Positions 56,956 to 64,000 of a stretch of 64,000 bases of DNA are shown one piece after another. Numbering within the stretch: the stretch's first letter is position 1; each line of letters begins with the position of its first letter. The stretch is taken from positions 9,240,501 through 9,304,500 of the forward strand of contig NC_059504.1 in assembly GCF_914767665.1 (NCBI RefSeq), written 5' to 3'. The notes below the pieces were generated by a model. The model saw only the letters and a program-made list of their open reading frames with translations, did not search any database and was not told the origin of the DNA. Made by a program: the position numbers and the translations under genes. This DNA is from Harmonia axyridis (Eukaryota > Arthropoda > Insecta > Coleoptera > Coccinellidae).

Positions 56956-58044
56956 GGAGACACCAACAAAGTTTAATTCTCAAGGTGATTAAAAGGCTTC
57001 TGATTCACGCTAAAGACAAAATCACATCTCTCGCAGCCTTCTATTGTAGTAATCGATTGACGTAACTCATGAGTAGACGCCATTGCAACCAGAATGCAAG
57101 CTCGGCGTTCAGGACTTATAATTATGGGTATCCGGAAAACTCCCGAGGCATATAAAAGTCGGGCATAACGACTTGGTCCGGGAGATGCACGGTATTTTAG
57201 AGTCCCTTTGTCTCGCGAGAGAATGGACGCCACAAATTTCACCGAAAAATCCATGCTAAACCCATTCTAATTGTCTTCGAAGAACGGAACAGTTTGAATT
57301 GTTTCCAGTGCTGTTATAATGGAGGAGTTGTAATCTTTCCGGGAATTGTATCATTCGATATTTGATGAATATTGAATAATATTGTATTTTTTTTCATTAT
57401 TCTCCATTGTGCAGTTCGTACGAAGATTTTCCATGTTTATGAAGCTCTTTGTATAACTTATACATATAACGCAGAGAATTAGATGTATTCGTTGTCTTCT
57501 TCGGTGTACCCATCGCCAATTAGGAAGAAAATATTTTCGGTTTATTCATATTAAAACCCATCTGTTTGAAATCTCACCGAATATAATGACCTTTGTATGC
57601 AAAATGGCGAATGCGCCGTCCTTGGTTTTTTTCTGTACATCGACTATTCTACACTGAGAGAAGTGTTTATTATTGTTAATAAATCATTTATTGGATATAT
57701 GGACTAACAAATATTAGTTTCATGGAAATGAATATTTTATTTGAAATCCCACCAATAATCATAATTTATTATTACACTTCATTTATTCACGCTAAGTTAT
57801 ATTAATAATGCTGAAGAAATATCTATTTGAGGGAAATTAACATAGTTGAGGTTAATATATCATTGAGTAATAATTAATAAACCTTATTTAAATGTTATAT
57901 GTATCCATGCTGAATAAAAATAATATTTCAATTCAGTAGGTAATGGTTGACGTATTTCTTAGATAATTATTTTGGTTGTTTCTATTATCCGTTTGTCTAA
58001 GAATAAGCGTTTGCCAAACTAGGTAATTTCAGAGTTCATATTGA
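56956..58044. other. No gene recognised; GC-richer block 56.98-57.26 kb
   Basis: From 56980 to 57260 the composition rises and a 93-codon minus frame (56973-57254) is open with no motif I recognise. The rest is AT-rich. AAAATGGCGAATGCGCC occurs at 57601. Confidence 0.35.
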
Positions 58045-58112
58045 GGGTATCCGGGTTTGAACCCTAGTCATCTTGATTGCATCTGTTCACTCTAACCACT
58101 GTTCTGCCAACA
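58045..58112 (-). repeat. tRNA-like segment, SINE head or tRNA pseudogene
   Basis: On the minus strand TGGCAGAACAGTGGTTAGAG resembles a tRNA A box with a few extra bases. About 25 nt later GGGTTCAAACCCGG matches the B box GGTTCRANYCC with a GGG/CCC stem. The order and spacing suit an internal RNA polymerase III promoter. The acceptor stem does not pair convincingly, so a working tRNA is unlikely. A tRNA-derived SINE head is the best explanation; no tail was identified. Confidence 0.55.
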
Positions 58113-61100
58113 TCACTAATAACTGAGCAGGTACAAACGATCTAAACCCAAAATTCAGTACATATGTGCTAAGCGGCGTTCAATAAGCCCATAGTAACAC
58201 AGATTTTATATTTACAAAGAAAATTCAAATCAAAGGAAAAGTTCAAGGACAGATCCTTCAAGGAGATACGCTTCTCTTTGAGGGATGTGTCCTCAAACTT
58301 TTCCACATATTGGATCGCTAGAATTATGTTAGTTTGATAATTATTAATAAATCCTATATTCTGAGTGAAGAAATTATTGAATTTCTGTAAGAGTTTATAC
58401 ATAAATAGCAAATGTTCGTTAACTACCAGTTGGAAATTTGTTGAAACTGAATTTATGTTATTTGTGGGGATAACGTAAGTTCGTATAAATTATTTATCAC
58501 CGAAATATATATCAAATATTATCAAATACCTCTTAAACAAATATTTTATTCTCTTTCAATGAACTTTTTTGAATGCATAATTCAACTATTGATGAATATA
58601 TCAAATGAAAATCTGCTGTAATAGTTGTGAATAAATAACCTTCAAATAAGTGCCAATGAAAGAAATGGATTTCTCTCAGTGTATATTTTTGATTCATTTT
58701 ATGCCAAAAACCTTCGAGGTAGGTTAATAAATCACTTTTCAAAGTTTTATGGCATTTGAATGAATGGCGCAGTAACACAAAAAGGACAAACACACATTTT
58801 TGATCATTTCGTCACTATGCCTGTAATTTTCTCATTATGCCGGAAATGATCTCGAATCTACTACTTCAATTGCTTTTCAGATTCGTGGATCAAACTCTCT
58901 ATATCTAGGATAGGTTCCAATACGATATAGCCACTTTTGTTCATTTCGTTGTTGATATGACAAGTTTCACCACTTCCTACATTAGAACACTCTTCATGTT
59001 TTCATATTTCAACTATGTCCAATTACCCTCTTTGTATCTAACTGGAAAAGAGGAGGAATATCCATTTTTCCTCTTCAAATTGACACAGGGTTTTGTACAA
59101 GAGTGGCAATCGTTGCTGCTTATCTCAGCAGTCATCTATCTCCCGACTAAAAAAAATTGCTCTTATAATAAATAATTCATGATAGATTCGTTACGTCACG
59201 TCGCTCTGTACTGTCAGTCGTTAATCTTGATAAGTCTCTGTGACAACTTTTGTCGCTCTCGATGTGCATTAAAAAGTTGGATAATCACATTACCACTGTT
59301 GACACTGATTAATCTTGTGAGATATGTTGATATTTGTTTTTTTCCTTTCATGAAATAGCGTACTTTATGATTGATCGATGTAGTCTTTATTTATTCTGGC
59401 GTGGTAGACTAGATTCAATTGGATTTCACGAAACTTTGATTTTCCGATCAAGCGCTTGATGTGGCAATCAATTATATTCTATGCTTCAAAAAATTCAATT
59501 GAATAAAGATTCAAGTACTTGAAAATACAGTGATTAGTGATTGTTGGTTTGAAATCAAGTCGAAAATGGGTTTCACAAAGCATTTTCGATTTCCATCCAA
59601 CTTGGCTGAAGGATATTTCAATAAGAGGTTTCATTTTGAATAGTCTGCTATCTGGACAGCTGTCATCTTTTGACATTCGACAAATAAAAACTACCTCATT
59701 ACCAAAAATAGAAATACACACTCCAACAACCCAGTATCTATATCATCTTGTTTTGATTTTACATTCTCCGTGGTGAACCTCTTTTATGGCATTCACTTGA
59801 TTATTTGATATGATAACTGTGTCACTGTAGATGGAACAGGCCTAACGATATGAATAAAGCATCTTGACTTGAGTATTTCATTATTTCGAAACACGTTCGT
59901 ATGGTTGCACTGAATCACACACTTCTTCAACTTGAACTCTGTTGCAGAATTCCTATTCCACATACTAAACTTGTTTGGCAAAGTTTTCGAATGAACTTTG
60001 TCTACGTGCTGGCGTAGTTGTGTTATGTTCGACCAAACAACTCACGAGGAGCTGTATAGCCGAAACTGTATATCTCGTTTTCCTCCTAACAGTCAGTGTA
60101 AGGCTTGTTAGTTTTTCACTTCGATAAAACATAAATAGACCTTCAAAAGTTTCCAAGACTTCATGAAAGATTGTTATAAGAAAGATTGTTATAATTTAAC
60201 AACCACATTAAAGGTCCAAATTCCTGAATAATTCGTTTTTATTATTGTTATAATCACTTGTCATTTTCGTATTTCATTTCTAGTTTCTTCCTAAAATATG
60301 TCACGTTTAGAATACAATTCATAACTATTAAATTGGTTTTGAATATCAAAAATTTCAAATCGAATATCATGAAATGCTTTATGAATTTTTTCAATATTTT
60401 ACCTATTCATTGGAAATCGAATCAATTTTAATACTTCAAACTGGATATGCAGTTGATTGAAACCACTCTGCGTCGGAAATAAATATTGGGCATGATGATA
60501 TTTCATCAGAAAGCCAATAATTAACTTTTCTGTTCAAATTGGAAATAAAATCAATCGATTTTTCGGGATTAGGAAATAATATTTTTGCATGGTCCATTAA
60601 ATTTAGATGATGAAAAACTAAATAGAGAGCTTTCAACATATAATCTCATTTGCAATATATCGCGATTTTTTTTGGAATAGCATTTTTCGCTAATACATCG
60701 AAAAAGCCCTCTAATTCCTTTTATTTGTTCATTAATTTCATTATTTAATCTGCGCTTTGTAACATGGAAATGAGCAACACTCTGGTATTCATAAAAACAG
60801 TTTTTTTCAGGCTCTAATGAGAAAAAATATCGTTTTACGTCATCATCACTTCAAGCACTCTTGGAAACTTTACGAATGGTTCAAAACGATCTTTATAGAG
60901 CGTTAATTCATAAATTTCCCTTTTATTGCTCGCAAGAAGCGTGAAGAAATTACTCCCAACTTTGCGATGCAATATACGGTCCAGGTAATTCACATGAAAA
61001 ACCAGGACCTAATCACCTCTTGCTCTTGCGAAATTGAAAGTTCTCGGCTTCTTTCAATTACGCAGAAATTTGATGCAACGAGCCCACAGCCTTTTGTTGG

Positions 61101-62099
61101 CCTCGAATATCACTTGGAGAGCACATGCTGTAAAGTTCAAACAAGAGTTTTCTAGAATGGCTTCCACCTCCTCCCGTTTTACACGAGTCTTCTGTCTGAG
61201 CCTGACATCAATGGAGATTTAATGTATATGCAGCATTGTTGTGAGGAGGTCTTGTTTATGGTGAAAGCAGGAACGTCACCCTCGAGCGTTTTCTTCACCT
61301 ATTCCGTACTGCACCACTTGTTACAAGGATTATGAATATTAGTTTGGGACTGGAGAGCACTGTGGAAACAATTTGGAGAGGGTCCCGCAAGTTGGAAAAG
61401 GTTGTATTATATTGTATTAGACGCTAGAACTGGAGCCGAAGAGGCATCTAGGGTGACAAACTGGCATAATTTCCTTGAGCTCCGTTCTTTGATATTCATT
61501 TTGGGATCTACTTGTATAACCAGAACTTTGGTGACTTGAGGGAAGGAACTTTCCAGAAGAATACTTGGGTTCAACCGTTTAAATGAATTAGTTATGTAAG
61601 TTGTTTGCTTGATAATCAATAAAATTCATTATACGTTTTTCTTTGAGCGAGTTTTTGTGTTTTACTTCTTCTAATGTCTTCAACAAAGGTCTAATCGTTG
61701 ATTGAGTTGTAGGTTTCTATATTCCTAGGAAAATTTGTTATATTTTAAATCCACTCAGGACTGGTCATGGTCGTTACAATATATGCTCTTTAAATGACAT
61801 TCTGTTGAAAGCCAACTGTGTGAGAATGTTGTAGAAGAAATCATTGACCACTAGGTGGATACTTGTCCAACTTATACATTTCATGATGGTTTCCAGCTAT
61901 CCATTCTGTTTCAGATTCTGTTTTTAGAATGGGTCGCTTACTTCAAATCAATATACTGAAAACTAATATTTATTACTCCTTCCTGGTTCTTTTCCTTTTT
62001 GTTTTGAAATTTAATTGTAGGGTCGTCAACCGTTGGTGAAGAGAAAAAATGGAAACGAATTTGTTTGGATGAAGAGGAAGCCCTTCAATATAAATATAG
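58113..62099. other. No recognisable gene or element
   Basis: Long AT-rich stretch with frames of at most about 86 codons. A slightly GC-richer part at 60920-61330 has two overlapping short frames, and another at 61430-61620 a 70-codon frame, all without motifs. No repeat in the window matches it. Confidence 0.45.
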
Positions 62100-62325
62100 T
62101 AGCTCATTCTGTAAACAAATACACAAACTAGTCACAGCACCTAAAAGAGGAGACAGAGTTTTTGCTGAGGTTTTTATATGTACCCTTGTATTATACGTTG
62201 AAATGTATGATGCCTGATTTAGATTTTCTCTGCTAAAACTGGGATTACATCTATCTACACATGCTTTGTTGTTTGGAGTCGATAATTTTCTGTATTCCTC
62301 TATCTCAAAAGAATATATACATATA
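62100..62325 (-). repeat. Dispersed repeat D, longest copy
   Basis: In reverse it contains all blocks of the copies at 49541 and 52361 and also the TCTCAAAAGAATATA end seen at 5481. Here that end is followed by TACATATATA without interruption. A 91-codon minus frame covers it. A few residues (ACVD, SYISTY) are shared with the frame at 49541, so a decayed coding origin is possible but weak. Confidence 0.65.
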
Positions 62326-63844
62326 TACTTAAGCAGAACGTCGCAATTGCTAAACGTCACACATAAAACGTCTCTCTTTATTTCCTTTCTCTTCTTGTCA
62401 TTTTCTGGTTTTCGACTCCTTTGCCAGATGGCCTACAGAATTTTCGATTCTCTCTACAAAGAGTCAGACTTTTGCTTCTGATAAAACAATGCTATCCTCC
62501 TTATTATACAGAAAATAGTTTTGATGTCATACCACTTTGTTATTTTGAATATATTTGCTTAGTTACAACGGCTGTTATTGGGTACATTATTCTCTTTGGC
62601 ATAATATGAATACTTCATGATCCTCAATCATAATTAAATTAGTTCAACTTTCTGTAAAGAAGAACCAGATTCAGACGATATGCCTGCAAGCAATTTTAAA
62701 ACTTCATTTTCTGAAAATATACGGTCCTTTACATATCCTTCAGGAACAGACGAACTCTTCCAATCGCCATGACGTTTCAGAGTAATAATACTGGCTTCAA
62801 CTCCTGTCATAAGAAAGACTGCTGTTGGACGTCGACAGTGGGTTGACTATTCTTCAGGATTGGACAAATCCAGATATTTCGCAATGTTGGAATTTTGCTG
62901 AAAGTGTTTTTTCCAACTGGTTGTATAGTATAACCTTATATTACACCCTAGCGAAGTGGATGCCTACTCAATCTACTTAATGCAGTTGGTCAGTCGGTCG
63001 GTCGAAGAAAGCTTTGGCTAACCTTTACCAGAAATGAGAGTATTCATAGTAATTCAACATTTTGTTTCATTTCCTGAGTGTTCATCGTATTCATTCAAAT
63101 TACCTGTAATATCTGTTAAAACAACCCAAAACGAAGAATCAAAAATCTTGAATAACGGCAACATTTCCTTCCTAGCCAACTTGACGTAGCTTAGAAATAA
63201 TTTCCATTACGTCGACTTAGCGAACGGCCTTCTTCATGATTCTCCTCTTAGGCGAAATTGTGAGAGGAAACTCCATTTCCTAACACATTTTCATCCATTA
63301 TATTCTCGTTAAATCTACCCCGGACGTCAGAGCCGTAGCCGGTCCATTCAGGCAAGGGTCAGATCTCCTGTTTTTGAAACAATCTCCCAGGGCAACCTTC
63401 AACTATTCCGGGAGAGAAGCCACTCGCTCATTTTTGCCTGAGATCCTGGCGCAAATTGAAATGGCGGTACAGGTGGTGGCGGGAAAATTAGATTGTGGAT
63501 CTGGCTAGATGGCTCAGACATATTGTGATATTTTTCTCGAGACCCAGGCGTTGTCTGAGACTCAGCAAGTGTTTTTGTTGCGGTAAATGGTATTCAGTTT
63601 TATTTTGAGAGGTTTCTGTTGGGTGTATCGTGTCTCGAATGTTTTGAATGGCTTCCACTTCGAGAAAATTCATATTGAGCTTTTTTCTTTTTCGAAAGAA
63701 AATTAGGGAAACGGGAGTTTTCGAGCGTTCATTTATTCATGCGACAACTACAGTCCTGGAGACCAAATAACTGAAGATAGGTTCATACGTAAAATTTTTT
63801 GAAGCCTCAGCGACTCAAGTGAAATTTGGAATGGTTTTTGGATT
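62326..63844. other. No gene recognised; GC-richer patch 63.3-63.5 kb
   Basis: AT-rich apart from about 63310-63490, where CCCCGGACGTCAGAGCCGTA and GGCGGTACAGGTGGTGGCGG stand out. No open frame of note covers the patch. It may be regulatory or an exon edge. Confidence 0.35.
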
Positions 63845-64000
63845 GAGACATACAGGGTGAGTCTGAAGGAACGGGCCAAACTCCAGGAGCGTATTGTATA
63901 CGTGAAAATAATTCAAAAAACTCATGTGTTCTTATACGATTCTCATTTGTTTTCGAGATACAGTGTGTTAAAGTTGAAATATTTTTCAAGTTTTTCTCTT
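63845..64000 (+). mobile_element. Possible transposon end running off the window
   Basis: TACAGGGTGAGTCTGAAGG resembles the CAGGGTGTCC start of the foldback MITE at 5497 and of many insect DNA elements. The sequence then continues to the window edge without a coding frame. With only one end visible the call is tentative. Confidence 0.3.

Noticed and set aside
58045..58112. Functional tRNA gene
   Set aside because: A and B boxes are recognisable, but extra bases in the D arm and no acceptor pairing make a working tRNA unlikely.

Overview
The window looks like nuclear DNA of an insect. It is AT-rich, gene-poor and crowded with decayed DNA transposons (irritans-type and DD41D rosa-type mariners, a second mariner lineage, DD34E Tc1 pieces), non-LTR retrotransposon fragments and inverted-repeat MITEs. 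A beetle is a reasonable guess, but no marker gene fixes the order. Almost all longer open frames belong to transposons or are chance frames. I see no rRNA, intact tRNA, operon or CRISPR.

The one convincing host-type gene is small and lies on the minus strand at about 27.0-26.3 kb. It has a TATA box and an exact initiator, an 11-codon first exon, a 220-nt GT-AG intron, a 67-codon second exon and an AATAAA signal. It encodes a 78-residue protein that I do not recognise. Its upstream block is present a second time 1.6 kb further upstream, with a broken TATA box and no gene behind it, and the start of exon 2 resembles exon 1. This looks like a locus shaped by duplication.

Layout. 0-8 kb: short palindromic elements, a 340-bp repeat joined to a Tc1 end, a 674-bp foldback MITE inserted at TA inside another dispersed repeat, a (TA)n tract and the first copy of a 575-bp P-like MITE. 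8.3-8.8 kb: a CpG-rich promoter-like block. 11.0-13.5 kb: a mariner split by a 5'-truncated LINE. 14.4-20.6 kb: MITE copy 2, the second 340-bp repeat with a longer Tc1 remnant, and a LINE RNase H tail. 22.1-25.0 kb: a mariner with both ends and a foldback MITE. 26.3-28.8 kb: the small gene and its duplicated promoter. 29.8-33.3 kb: MITE copy 3 split by a rosa mariner, a 0.4-kb tandem duplication and another dead mariner. 37.8-38.3 kb: an RT remnant. 45.0-50.2 kb: a truncated mariner, a 136-bp tandem triplication inside an older segmental duplication, and a Tc1 deletion derivative. 51.4-52.3 kb: a second rosa copy with the same internal deletion as the first. 54-64 kb: hairpins, a tandem repeat, MITE copy 4, a tRNA-like SINE head and another dispersed repeat.

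Several locally GC-rich blocks (8.3, 17.1, 31.4, 37.1, 41.0, 46.4, 57.1, 63.4 kb) match no transposon seen here. They may be exons, promoters or conserved regulatory sequence of a host gene extending beyond the window.
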